64,000 nt of DNA from Lasiosphaeria ovina (lineage: Eukaryota; Ascomycota; Sordariomycetes; Sordariales; Lasiosphaeriaceae): positions 496,001 through 560,000 of the forward strand of contig JAULSN010000001.1 in assembly GCA_033439765.1 (NCBI GenBank), given 5' to 3'. This document shows, piece after piece, positions 46,015 through 57,200 of the stretch; positions within the stretch are counted from its first letter, which is position 1; each line of letters opens with the position of its first letter. The notes beneath the pieces were generated by a model, which saw only the letters and a list, made by a program, of their open reading frames with translations, made no database searches and had not been told where the DNA came from. The position numbers were made by a program, and so were the translations under genes.

Positions 46015-46811
46015 TTTTGGACAGATACCAGCGGCAACGTTTATCAAGTAGCGGATTCGGGCAGTATTTGGGAATACATTCAGCGGATTGCTCATGACTT
46101 GTCTGATGCAGCCTTGACGCAACGCCCAGTGTTTTATCTTGGCTTTACTTGTGGGATTAGCACTGTCTATTGCGTGGCACTACTAATGGGAACATAGATG
46201 AGACCGGTCCCGCTGTAACAATTTGGCCGAGTTGCCTTTGATGAGTGGACAGAGCTTTTCTCTATTGATTGCCGCCTCCTGGTGATACAGGTCTACGACA
46301 TGGTAGCAACCTCCGGGTACTTGTTGCACGAACTAGCACCAGTCTAGGCTTTGACTTCGACCCCGGAAGTCAGACGGGTAGAATGTGCCGGAAACTGGTG
46401 TCTCGGCAAGGTGGCCGCATAGAAAGTGACAGACTGCCCTCTGTCCAGTCCCGATCCTCATGCAGTAAGAAGCGAAACAATTAGATAGAGCCGCCGGACG
46501 GGTGTCCAGCTACTTAGTATTTAGCAAGCAGAGAAATAGATTTCGGGGACGAAAGAACCAAGAAGTATGAAAAGACGGCGGCAAACACCGTGCGCAGTTC
46601 TCGAAGAATCTTTCCGTACGTAAGTAGTCCCACAGTAGCCTCAGCAGTCAAGTGCTTAGCCACTGCCAGGGTTACTTGAATGCACAACGGGTGTAAATAG
46701 GGGGCCGTGCCAGCGTATCTGGTATGGTGTTTGACATATTTAACCTAAGGTCAGGAAGGCATCAACGCATAAGCGAATGGGGGCTGAACAGTATGAACTA
46801 GCCAGGTAGTC

Positions 46812-47000
46812 AGTCAAGCCGGGCAGTGAGTCGGCCTGTAATCGCAAGGCAGTTGCCAGGATCTTGCAATTAACCTGTCGAGTGCAAGCCAGTCAGCCAA
46901 GCGAGTCAATTGACTTGTATGCAGTCAGCCTGTACGCAGCAGGTCTCACAGTCAAGCCAGGCAAGCCGGGCAGTCAGCCAAGCCAGCAAGCCAACCTGAC
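46812..47000. repeat. degenerate CAGTCAGCC/CAAGCC repeats
   Basis: Variants of AGTCAGCCAAGC, AGTCAAGCC and AAGCCGGGCAGT recur many times here, suggesting decayed tandem repeats. Unit boundaries are blurred. Confidence 0.6.
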
Positions 47001-47390
47001 GACTGCAAGCCTGTTTCCCGGGCCGGGGGTTACCACTTCTCGCTCATGCCTATCCAGTTGTAAGAGGCATTCAGGAAACTCTACAGGTTGGAAGCGGATT
47101 CCATACACATTGCAAAGGGAAGTCTACGAAAAGAAGGCAATTTACGGTTAGCTAAGAGATAGATACTGGCCTCCGACCGACCAAGCCATGCACGATTAAA
47201 CCGAATGTAACGGAGAGTAATTAAGCTGAACGGAGCCACCGAAGCCACTGCCGGGCAGAGGGAGGCTATCTCCTTATCTAATTGACCAGAAGGTGTCTCG
47301 AATAGGGATTGGTCAGTTCACATCCTGGAGATGGGGGATTAGTCGATCGGATAAACCTCAAATAAGAAGAAATCCAGGAGACATTTCGAG

Positions 47391-47455
47391 CGTAGCGAGC
47401 AGCTCGCCGCAGGCGCCCCCGGAGGGCCGCCGGAGGCAAAAAGAAAGAAGAGGCC
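47391..47455. repeat. GC-rich palindromic block
   Basis: A 60-bp GC-rich patch with nested inverted motifs (GAGCGTAGCGAGC, GCGCCCCCGGAGGGC, GCCGCCGGAGGC) inside AT-richer sequence. It looks like a short dispersed or mobile element remnant, but nothing in this window pairs with it. Confidence 0.4.
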
Positions 47456-47900
47456 GTTCAGCGCCCCTTCCTGACTTGCCAGACAGAGCATTTCAGGGAT
47501 GTATGCGCAAATAGCGTACACGCAAACCTACCTAGCTGAAAAAAGGGAGGGTGTTTATACGTACGGATAAGTAAAGCAGAAGTAGAATCAACGTAGTGAA
47601 GCTCCCTACGCCTCGATTCGGGGAATCTTGATTAATTACGTTGAATAACGAGGGCAATTATGGAGAGCTTGTTTTGAGTAGTTGGGTGGATTTTTACTGG
47701 ACCTTACCGGGCCAGGATCCAGGACAGAGTGATTGTCAGTCAAGAAACGGCATTGGGTTCACTCGAGCAGAACACTGCTTAGTGATGGGTTGGCAACCCA
47801 GCAACTTCATTCCTACGGAGTTTCGAAATGCCTACCGATCCCTCACCCACAATACCAACACCCCCGGGCGGCCAGACAACGGCAGCAACGCGCCGCCAGC

Positions 47901-50012
47901 CTAATCTTTGGTACCGGCCATCTCGGCCCGCTCCTCAAAATATGCATGGTTGATGGGCACCATTTTCTCGACCTCTGCCGCGTCCATGAGCTCCTTCATG
48001 GTCATGTCTGCCCAAGGCTCGCACTTTTTGTGCCGTCCGGGCAGGTCACGAACCTTGGAATAGCCCTTGATATTCGAGCGACGGGTGTTGAAGAGGCGGA
48101 GCAAACTGGCGACGCTCTTCTTGGACTGCTGCAGGGACTTGATCTTCTCGCGATCCCACTTCTCTCGGCTCATGCCCATTCTCTTGTAAAACTCCCCCAG
48201 CAATGCAGAGTCGCATGTATCGTGGTGTGGCTCGGCAATGTGGCCCTGGCTGCCGCATTTAGTGCCCGCAATGAGCGAGTCCAAGCCGCTGGACACGGCG
48301 GTCGAGAGACAGGAGAGCATCTTCTTTCGCGCCTCCTTGATGGGCTCTAGAACAGACGCGTTAGCATGTCGCAGTCTGAATGACCACGGCTGCGGGGGCC
48401 ATGTACCAATGATGTCCAATCGCTTAATGAACACGTTGTCCTCCATGCTGAGCCTCTCGTGGCCAGTGAGACGCAGTTTGCCGTCGTCGCCCAGTGACAC
48501 GTTCGCGATGACTCCTAGAAGAACTTCCCGGAACCGTTTCTCAAAGCCGAGGACGTAAAGGACGAAGAGAATGCGATTCAATGATTTTTGATCGTCGCGG
48601 AACGTGAGATGAGACGTGAAGGGCAAGATCGCATCGTTAGTCCACCCGTACCAGTACTCGCTCAGCGGTCTCACCAAGTCGTATTTGTCAGCTAGGACGG
48701 CAAGGTCAAAGAGAATCTTGATGTTGATACTCTCTGGGACATTGTCAAAATTGCCATGCAGAATGTGGAGCACGATTGCAAGTGCTCGAGCGTCGTCTTG
48801 GGTAAGCGTAAAAGTCCAGTCCTTTTCCTTGTGTTGGCTCTGCCCCTCGTCGGATAGGCCATAGAGCATCGTGTCCCATACCCAGCACGCACGGGCGAGA
48901 GTGCGGGAGCAGACAATAAACACATGTCTGCCGGGTCCGACGACGAGTGTGAGGTCGCCGTGTTTGTCAAAGGTCGTCGTGACGACGGCCGGCTGGGGCG
49001 ATAGAGAAAACCCGTGGCTGGACGCGCTGCCTTCTAGCGCGGGCTTCTTGGCCGGCGGCATTGCGGCAGAGTTATCGGCCATAGACAGCTCACTAGCCGA
49101 TCTCTTGACGGATGGGGCATTGGTCATGGCCTGCAATCCGTCCGTGTCGAGAGTGTCGAGGAAAGGGTTGGTGGCTGGACTGAAGAAGCGGCTGGTGACA
49201 GGCTTGTCCGCCTTGTCCGCATCAGAGCCCGTAGTCGGCCTGGTCGTCGACATGTTGGGGCTGTCCTCGGGCGAGCTCGAAGTCGAGAACTGCGAACCCG
49301 CGGTTGAGAATCCCGAGCCCGTCGAGAACTTGAGAAACGGGTTGATCTTCTCCTCGACTGGGCCCGCCGACGAAGCCTCGATGGGCACATTGAAAGGGTT
49401 TTGGATGGGGAGCTGGGTTGAGCCAGCGATCGATGCCATGATGACGTCCACATTTGACAACCTGGCAGACGAATCGGCGAACGTATTGTCAGACTCCTCG
49501 GCCGGTATCATGGTCGGGTTATCGATCAAAGTATTGTCAGGCTGCTCAGTCGAGTCCACGTCTGAGATGTCGATCAAAATGCTACCGGGGGTTTGCTGAG
49601 CCGAGTCGGTGGTTGATTCAGCGACGGGCGAATACTCAAAGTTCTCAAGCTCCCCGAGACCGTCACGATCCAAGTCCACATTAGAAAACATTGCAGACGG
49701 ACTGACCAACGCGTTGTCAAGCCCCTCATTCGAATTCATGGTTGAGACATCGATGGAAGGGCTGCCAGGGGTTTGCTGAGCCGAGTCCATGTTTGATTTG
49801 CCGATCGAAGGACTACCGGGGATTTCTTGAGCCGAGTTCACTTTTGAGGAGCTGCAAGGATCGGCGGAAACAGTGGTAGGGTTCTCATCCGGGTGCATGG
49901 TTGAGCTATCCATGGGCGGATTATCAGCGGTTGACTGAGACGAGTCCATAGTTGGTCTATGGGTGGACTGATGATCAGGTTCCTGAGGCGAGTTCATTCC
50001 AAATTTTGACAA
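47901..50012 (-). CDS. BTB/POZ-like domain protein, long disordered N-terminus
   Basis: Two exons, 50012-48407 and 48346-47901, giving 683 residues. The 60-bp intron (GTACAT, ATGCTAACG, TTCTAG) keeps the frame, so reading through it is also open; the strong branch site favours splicing. Residues 1 to about 340 are Ser/Asp/Thr-rich, with imperfect repeats around DSAQQTPGSPSID, NPF motifs and a basic RSASEL...PPAKKPA stretch. A BTB-like fold follows: FDKHGDLTLVVGPGRHVFIVCSRTLARA, a linker, then HGNFDNVPESINIKILFDLAVLADKYD, where fungal BTB proteins keep the same pattern. The C-terminus is helical and basic. Probably a protein-interaction adaptor; partner unknown. A related gene lies 1.3 kb away on the same strand. 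Confidence 0.82.
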   Translation of the reverse strand: MSKFGMNSPQEPDHQSTHRPTMDSSQSTADNPPMDSSTMHPDENPTTVSADPCSSSKVNSAQEIPGSPSIGKSNMDSAQQTPGSPSIDVSTMNSNEGLDNALVSPSAMFSNVDLDRDGLGELENFEYSPVAESTTDSAQQTPGSILIDISDVDSTEQPDNTLIDNPTMIPAEESDNTFADSSARLSNVDVIMASIAGSTQLPIQNPFNVPIEASSAGPVEEKINPFLKFSTGSGFSTAGSQFSTSSSPEDSPNMSTTRPTTGSDADKADKPVTSRFFSPATNPFLDTLDTDGLQAMTNAPSVKRSASELSMADNSAAMPPAKKPALEGSASSHGFSLSPQPAVVTTTFDKHGDLTLVVGPGRHVFIVCSRTLARACWVWDTMLYGLSDEGQSQHKEKDWTFTLTQDDARALAIVLHILHGNFDNVPESINIKILFDLAVLADKYDLVRPLSEYWYGWTNDAILPFTSHLTFRDDQKSLNRILFVLYVLGFEKRFREVLLGVIANVSLGDDGKLRLTGHERLSMEDNVFIKRLDIIGTWPPQPWSFRLRHANASVLEPIKEARKKMLSCLSTAVSSGLDSLIAGTKCGSQGHIAEPHHDTCDSALLGEFYKRMGMSREKWDREKIKSLQQSKKSVASLLRLFNTRRSNIKGYSKVRDLPGRHKKCEPWADMTMKELMDAAEVEKMVPINHAYFEERAEMAGTKD

Positions 50013-51355
50013 TATCTCGATGTTGAAATGGTGGCGTGAAAAGTTTAGGAAACGGTTGGTGCGAAGACGCGTCTAGGGTTTAAGGCGGCCGCGTTTGTGT
50101 AACACCAAGGTAGGTCTGTTTATTCGCCGGCCCTGCTCTGCCTTGGGCAGCTACCTCCTGGAACCGCTGCCTGGAACCGCTGCCTTATCAGCAACGCTCC
50201 GGCTGCCGGTAGGGCCTGTTGACGTCAGCGAAGCCAGTGGAAGAGCAGAGAAGAGATGAGACTGCCTGAACTTGTCCCTGGTGTAGGCCCCAAGAGGGAC
50301 GCCGTTGCTACAACAACCAAGACCAGTGACTGTATTCTGAGCTTGTCTTGAATGCGATATATAGATCAAAGTTAGTCACGAAAAAAAGCCAATACCCGGC
50401 GGAAGCACGAAGCACAAGTCCAGCACGAAAGGCACATACACCGAGAAGACTCACGCCGTGCCGTGGTGTCAGACTCAATCGGCCGGCACGAGCACAAATA
50501 GAACAAGAATACTGCAATTGGCGAAAGGGTCTTGCACACACCTTCCAGTCCTCACCCAAAACCACCAGATCAACCAAATCCATAAAATCAACCACAACCA
50601 TGTACTTGACGCGGCCAAACTGGCACAACCGGTACGTTCCGATCCATCGCACGCGCTGGAAAAGGGAGGCATTCGGACGAGAGCTTGTCTTGAATATTGC
50701 GTTGTTGGCCTTCGATACGCGCCTTGCCCGGCCTACCTGGCTCAGCCCGGGTAAGTAACCAGCACGGGTGACCAGTGAGACTTGACGTGGCATCTCATAG
50801 GCCACCCGAGAAGAGAGTAACTTCGAACTATTCCCCCCCTCAGGAATATATTCCTGGCACCCACCGAGCCGTTCTCATAAACCAGCTTGCAAAGGAGCGG
50901 CAGCACGTCGGTGCAGTTATCATTCTGCCATTTCAAGTGGCCGCTGACTGGTATAGTTCCAATTACAAGTGAAACCCGCCGCTGTGGCTCCTTCCCATCT
51001 GTAGGTCGAGTTGGTCTTGCTATCTAGTGTCGAGCTGGTGGCAAGGCAAGCGAAGACGGGAGAGAAGAAAGACGCAAACGCCTTCCACCCTCTGGGTATT
51101 ACCCCCTGGACATCGCCTCCCTGGACAACCTCCAAAAGCCTCTGGCTCGTGTCCAAGGCACCCCGGCAAAAGGTGCCATCGGTTTCTACGCCCACGCTCC
51201 CGCAAATTAACTACCACAACAGAATAACCACCCACCGCCATGTCCAGACGAAGCCAGGAACGCACACCGCTAACAACTCAAGCATTCGAAATGCGTGACT
51301 CCAAGAACACAGAGACAGAAAGGAACCGAGATGCTGCCGCCTCGGCAGCCACAGC
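50013..51355. other. intergenic between two BTB-like genes
   Basis: No supported gene; the upstream gene's 3' end and the first BTB gene's promoter should lie here. Confidence 0.4.
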
Positions 51356-52777
51356 TCAATTGGCCCCACCATCTCTAAAATCGAAGCCAATTTCGGCAGC
51401 CCGGCTAGCAATGTCTTCTTTCTTAAATGGCATTGCCTCCACTTCGCGGGTCGCGATCTCGAACAGAGTCGGCACTCCATGAGGGAATATCTTGCAGTTC
51501 TTGTGATCACGACCGGCCGGCATCTCGCTCGAGAGAAGCAGCGGCTCGAGAAACATCTGTGTCAGCTGCTCCATCTTGATCATCCGCTTGTGCACCGACG
51601 ACGGGCTGCATTTCTGATCGAGTCCCTCCAGCTCCGATGCGCGGAATGCCCAGCGAAACGCCGTCGCCATGTTCATCTCGCAGACTCTCTGCGCCGTGCG
51701 CCCGCGGCACGGGCGGTCGCCCCGCGGTCGTGCGTTCTTCAGGTGGTGGTCGTACGTATCCACGCGCGCGCCGGCTTGCCTGACGATTTCCAGGAGACGA
51801 TCCATGATCCGCTTCCTGCAGGCGGCAATATCGGCTGTCGGTTTCAGGGTTAGTCGGTGGTTTGCCCATCGTTGGCGCCGTGGCAATGCTAGTGATTGCT
51901 TACCCAGGAGATGTAACGCTCTCACGTGTTCGTCGTCGACATACGGCTCATCGTCCGGGGCGCCGTAGCCAACGAGGTCGCCCCTGGAGTTCAAGCGGCT
52001 CTTGATGACCATGTTGTAAATGGTCTGCTTGATGCAGCCCAGGTGGCCAAGTTGGTGTGTGATCCAGAGCTGTGCGGCGACCTCGTCGTGGCGGGCCACG
52101 TCCTTATTGTAGACCTTCTTGAGCCACCTGCCCGCAATGGGCGACAGGCAGCGCGTCATTTTGAAGTGGTGTGCCACGGCGAGGACATCGCGGAGCAGCA
52201 TCATGTCGGCGAACTCGTGGTACACCCTGGTATCCCGGCCATGGATGACCATGAGCACGATGCGGAACGGACGCGGCTCGATGCCGGGGAAGAACAGTTT
52301 CTTCTGTATCTCAAAGGCATTGACCGCCTCCTTTTTCTCATATTCCAGGTGATGGTCGTGGGGAAAGTACCTTTCCCTGAGGTATGGCGAGGCGCGAGCG
52401 ATGGTGCGCGAGCAGACTTGAAACTGGATCTGGCTGTCGCCGACGACCAGGATGAGATCGCCACTGTCATCGAGAACCTCAATTGGGCCGTTGTGCTGCG
52501 GGCCCCCGTACTGGATTATGAGCTGCGGCGTGTAGTCACGGCCAGACGGCGGGCGGACAGACGGCGAGCGGACAGACGGCGGGCGGACAGACGGCGGGCG
52601 GACAGACGGCGGGCGGGCAGACGGCGGGCGGACAGACGGCTCGCGGCCGGTGAGCGAGACTGCCCGCGGCGGCTGGCCCTGGCGGGACAAGCCAGGGCCG
52701 GCGGGCGCGCCGCCATCCGGGTCGGGCTTTATTAGCTGCGACCAGTCGAAGGCCTCGCCGTTTTCGAATTCGGCCAT
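51356..52777 (-). CDS. BTB/POZ-like domain protein with RPPSV repeats
   Basis: Two exons, 52777-51904 and 51834-51356, giving 450 residues. The 69-bp intron (GTAAGC, CTAAC, CGACAG) preserves the frame. After MAEFENGEAFDWSQLIKPDP comes a tandem RPPSV/RPPSA repeat, then the BTB-like fold: DDSGDLILVVGDSQIQFQVCSRTIARASPYL, and FRIVLMVIHGRD...LLRDVLAVAHHFKMTRCL. The GDL-LVVG and CSRTxARA blocks match the neighbouring gene, so the two are distant paralogues. The C-terminal half (KRIMDRLLEIVRQAG; AFRWAFRASELEGLD) is helical. Likely an adaptor of unknown partner. Confidence 0.85.
   Translation of the reverse strand: MAEFENGEAFDWSQLIKPDPDGGAPAGPGLSRQGQPPRAVSLTGREPSVRPPSARPPSVRPPSVRPPSVRSPSVRPPSGRDYTPQLIIQYGGPQHNGPIEVLDDSGDLILVVGDSQIQFQVCSRTIARASPYLRERYFPHDHHLEYEKKEAVNAFEIQKKLFFPGIEPRPFRIVLMVIHGRDTRVYHEFADMMLLRDVLAVAHHFKMTRCLSPIAGRWLKKVYNKDVARHDEVAAQLWITHQLGHLGCIKQTIYNMVIKSRLNSRGDLVGYGAPDDEPYVDDEHVRALHLLGKQSLALPRRQRWANHRLTLKPTADIAACRKRIMDRLLEIVRQAGARVDTYDHHLKNARPRGDRPCRGRTAQRVCEMNMATAFRWAFRASELEGLDQKCSPSSVHKRMIKMEQLTQMFLEPLLLSSEMPAGRDHKNCKIFPHGVPTLFEIATREVEAMPFKKEDIASRAAEIGFDFRDGGAN
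52545..52634. repeat. coding 15-bp tandem repeat
   Basis: Six near-perfect units of GACGGCGGGCGGACA, encoding the RPPSV repeats of the BTB-like protein on the minus strand. The unit is a multiple of three, so copy-number change keeps the frame. Confidence 0.9.
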
Positions 52778-54244
52778 GATTTCTATGGATAATAGGTAAG
52801 ACTACGATGCACGGCTGATGATACGTGTGATGCTGCAATTGAGTAATCGTAACAAGGCTGTAAGAATGTGCCGGGAGGTGAAGGCCGAGGATTGAAGGGG
52901 AAGATGTGACGAGGAAGGTGTGCAAGGAGAATGTCTGCCGACCGAGGGCATGTGCTTCGCGAACGCCCAGGAGAGAAGAGGGACGGGGTGGACGAAGCGA
53001 TTATCATGGAGATTAGAGAATAGCGCGAGCTCAATCTGCGAAGAGAAGCCACCCGAAATAGGAAGAAGCAGAAGGGCAAATTCGAGAGCGATAGCTACCT
53101 ACCGGAAAGCGATTCGACGCGCACAGTCGAAAAGGTTTGGAGATTACGTGAAGGTGTATGCGACAGTTTCTAACCTGGACGAGCAGAGGAGGGAACGCAA
53201 AGTCTGGCGCCGAGCCACCGAAGTTGGTGGTTGAGTCGAGTATTTGTGCTCCCGGGAGGTTTGCGAGGAGGTTTGGCGAGATATAAGGGCAGGGCTGACT
53301 GAATCGATTGGATCCCGTTTAGGTCTTCCGTCTAATGGCAAGCCCCGAGCCCTGCTCCACTTCCTGCCTGGCCTTCCTGGCCTAATCTAGTAATCAGAAG
53401 GCATGTGGTAAAGTACTTTTCTTATCTTGGCTTGGTATGGTGGGCGGTAGGCAGGTAGTCGTTAGCTATGAACCATGGCTCTCCGCCGATTGCCTCATTC
53501 GGCTGTCGCGCATTCGTCGGAGTTTGCGGTCGCAGGAGACGATAGACCCGTATAGATAGAGTCCCAAGGACAGGCTGCCAGGCATCTGTCACGTGCAGTC
53601 CTGGCAGTCTCCTCGCCCAGCTGGTATCCGGTCTGAAGTATTGCCTTCCGTGACTGGCAGTCATGCGCCGGCGTCCCGAGGCACGTCTACTGCGATCGCG
53701 TAAGCCCAGGGGGTCCGTTTTATTCTCACCCCGTCCAATGTCGTCACCCCCAAGAACTTTCACGTGAACGACATCAAAGCCCACCTTCAGACTCGGCCAG
53801 ACACGGGACTTGTCAAAGCCCATAACTACTTTCATTTCCCGTGTAGGGAGCATCGACGTCCTCGGAGGCCGGCAAAGGTGCGAAACCCAGGGCACCGAGC
53901 CTTCTTTCCTCCCTGCTTTGACGGCTCTGCTCGGCCGAGAGCGGCGCGCGACGCGTGCCTGTCTCATCATATCTGAGCCATGGCCTTCCGGCTGAATCCT
54001 GTTCAAGTCGTGCAGACGCAAGCGGTGAACATCCGCGCGACAGGCCAACCACACGACGGCAGACAGCAGTAGCACCATTCGGTCTGGGGGCGAAAAGCCT
54101 ACGTATTGCATTATGGATCACTCCAAACTAACTATACCAACCTCTAAACCTCCTGTCTAGCTACGCATATCTACACGACGGCTGCTTCCGAGATAAAACA
54201 GCGAGACTTTGCGACTCCAAGGTCCCGAGACAGCCGGCCACCAA
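52778..54244. other. intergenic, nothing recognised
   Basis: A 229-codon minus frame at 53422-54111 has no motif and is not called. The BTB gene promoter should lie at the left. Confidence 0.4.
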
Positions 54245-57200
54245 TCACGCCAGGCCCGACGATCGCCGGGGGACTCTTGCCAGCCAGTAGATGCCAAAGG
54301 TGGCCAGCACGTTGAACACGATGAAGGCAATCATGATGCCAAAGTTGCGCCAGGCCGTGGCCATGATCGCGGGCGTCATGCCGAACGCCTCCAGCACGAA
54401 GTTGGTCTCGGCGACGGCGCAGAACTTGCAGGCAGCCGTGTCGAAGGGGTTGACCACGTAGCCGCCGTTGGACCGCAGGTAGGGCGCCAGGTAATCGCCA
54501 CAGTTCTGCACCGCGCTCGTGAGCAGCGGCTCGATCTGGCGCAGCTCGACGGCCGAGCACGTGATGCGCGTGTTGATGAAGCCCGTGAGCACGATGGCGT
54601 TGATGAAGTAGCCGATGGGCGACAGCCGGTACATGAAGATCCAGAACCGCGGGAGCAGGTCGGGGACGACGACGACACTGGACGGAGTCAGCAAACGGGA
54701 CCAAGACGCGGATTAGGGAGCAGAATAGGATACACACCCAGAAAACAACATGGTCAGCCAGAACAGCAGCGTGGCGACCTGCACCGCCGCCTCGGGGTGC
54801 TCGATGCCCGCCGCGACGGCGTGCGAGAAGGACGTGACAAAGAGCATGAAGAGCCAGGTGATGAGGAAGATGACGAAGCTGTTGAGGTTCTGGTGCTCCG
54901 TGTAGCGCCACAGGCCTGTGGGGAAGTACCAGGTGACGAAGATGAGCGCGGCGGCGACGGATTGCCAGAAAAATTCCACAATGGCGTAGGCCGTGAGGAA
55001 CACGGTCCACGAGTACGTCTTGGACCGCCGCTCGCGCGCCTCGAACAGCGCGCGCCCGCTGCTGAAGCGCGTGATCAGCTGCTGGTCTAGGGTGCTAAAG
55101 ATCTGACACAGCGAGAAGATGGAGAAGAGCAGGTTCGTCAGGCCCTGTAGCGAGAGCTCCGTGTTGAGGAACGAGAGGCCGTTGAGCAGGGGCTGCGAGA
55201 GTCAGTTCAGGTACGAGTCAACGCGACGACATGAGGTCGGTGGCGTGAGATCAGGGGCACTCACCAGGCCAATGCACAGCCCCAGCTTGGACCACAGGAA
55301 GATGGGGTCGCGCCAGAACTCCTGGAACAGCCTGACCGTCACGGCGTGCAGCTGCGCGAACCACGAGGCCGCGTACTCGCTCTTGACCTCGACGGTGTGG
55401 GCCGTGCTCGACTCGACCTGCTTGAGCGCGTCGAGGTGGGCGATGACGTCTTGCTTCTGCCTGCTGGTCCGCCACTTCTCGAACCAGGCGTGGTGGCCTT
55501 CGTGCGCGACGAGGTCCGTCGTCTCGGGGTCCGGCTCCGACCTGCCCGTCTTGGTCTCGGCGAGGCCGTCGTCCCCGGCAGCGCCCGGGGCGTTCTTGGT
55601 CACCTCGAGCACCCACTCGGCGGGGTTGGCGTCGGGGGGGCACGTGGGCGCGCCGTTGGTCTCGAAGTAGCTGATCAGGGTCGAGGCCTCGGGGCCGATC
55701 TCGCCAAAGTACATGGTCTCGCCGCCCTTGCCGAGCAGCAGCAGGCGGTCGAAGGACTGGAAGATCTGCGAGGACGGCTGGTGGATGGTGCAGAGAATGG
55801 CCTGGCCGTTGTGCGCCAGCTTGCGGAGCAGCGTGCAGATGGACCACGCTGTCTGCGAGTCGAGGCCCGACGTGGGTTCGTCTGCGGGAGGAATTGTCAG
55901 AGAAGCACGGCTTCTGCGGGTGGACTAGACACAGACTTACCCAGAAACAAGAGCAGCTCGGGCCGCGCAACCATCTCGACGGCGATGGTGAGCCGCTTGC
56001 GCTGCTCGACGTTGAGTCCTGATGGGAGTCAGTCTGGTGAGCCGTGCTCTGGTGAGCCGTGCAAGGTTGGCTGCCACCTCGGGTCGGGTTCGAGCTGCTC
56101 ACCTTCGCCCGGGACGCCGACAATCGCGTCGGCATACGGCGCCATGTCAAGCATCTTCAGCACCGTGTCGACGTATGCCAGCTTCTCCTGCCTGGTCTTG
56201 TCGCCCGACTGCCGCATCAGGGCGCTGAAGTTGAGCGCCTCGCGGACCGTCGTCGTCGGCAGATGTATGTCTTCTTGCTGCACGTAGCCAATCCTGCGCT
56301 GGAAGCCCGCGTCGCGCAGCTGGCCGTCAATGTGCACGTCGCCGCTGACCACGCCCACCGTCGCTCGGCACGCGAGAACATCCAGCAGGCTCGTCTTTCC
56401 AGCACCCGTGACACCCTGGAAGGTTCGTTCCGTCAGCAAGAGCAGGCCGGGGTTGAGAGCTTGGCCTTACCATCAGAGCCGTGAGCGTCCCGGGCTTGAC
56501 CCAGCCGTCGACCGAGTTGAGAATCTTGCGCGGGCCGCCGCCCGTCTTGATGTCGTAGCTGAGGCCGTCCCAGTGGAAGATGGCCGACTGCCGCTGGATC
56601 GAGTTGACGACGCCAAAGTCCTTGTCGGCGCCGCCGGCGCGCGAGGCCTGGTTGTTGCCGTCGGTTTCGCTCTCCTCGGAGTGCGCGACATCCTGCGCAA
56701 ACGTCGTGGACGCGCCCGACTCGTTGCCGTCGCCGCCCTTTCCGCCGCCGCGTCCCTTGGCGAACGCGCCGCGCGGCCGCCGGAAGAGCAGGATCTCGCC
56801 CCTGGACCGCTCCGCCGGGATGTACTCGGCAGCAAGCAGATGCACGAAGAAGAAGAACACGCCCATGCCGATCAGGATCCCGAGGTTGCTGTCTCGGTCA
56901 GCAACAATGCGTCTAGCAGTGGAGGCATGTCTTACCGCCAGAGATGGCTGGGCAGGTAGCCGTATTTGAGCTCCAGGTAGGCTTCTCCCCGGACGGTGAG
57001 CTGGCCGGCTTCGGCGCCGATCGCGGCGCAGATCTTGCCCTGGGCTCCCACCTGGTTGTAGGACGGGCCGTTGGGGATGGTTACGGTGCAGGGGAATTCA
57101 CGGCCGCGAAACTGCAGGCCGTCAGTAGCAGTCCGGGATAGGGACAGGGGATGGCGCAACACACCTCGTTGATCATCCAGCTCTCAAATGCGTAGGAGAT

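Larger units (their letters stand above)
46015..47900. other. repeat-rich, gene-free region
   Basis: No gene recognised. AT-richer than the gene regions, with a degenerate repeat block and a GC-rich palindromic block listed separately. Confidence 0.45.

Noticed and set aside
53422..54111. 229-codon minus frame
   Set aside because: No motif, Arg-rich and patchy, and no splice or promoter support.
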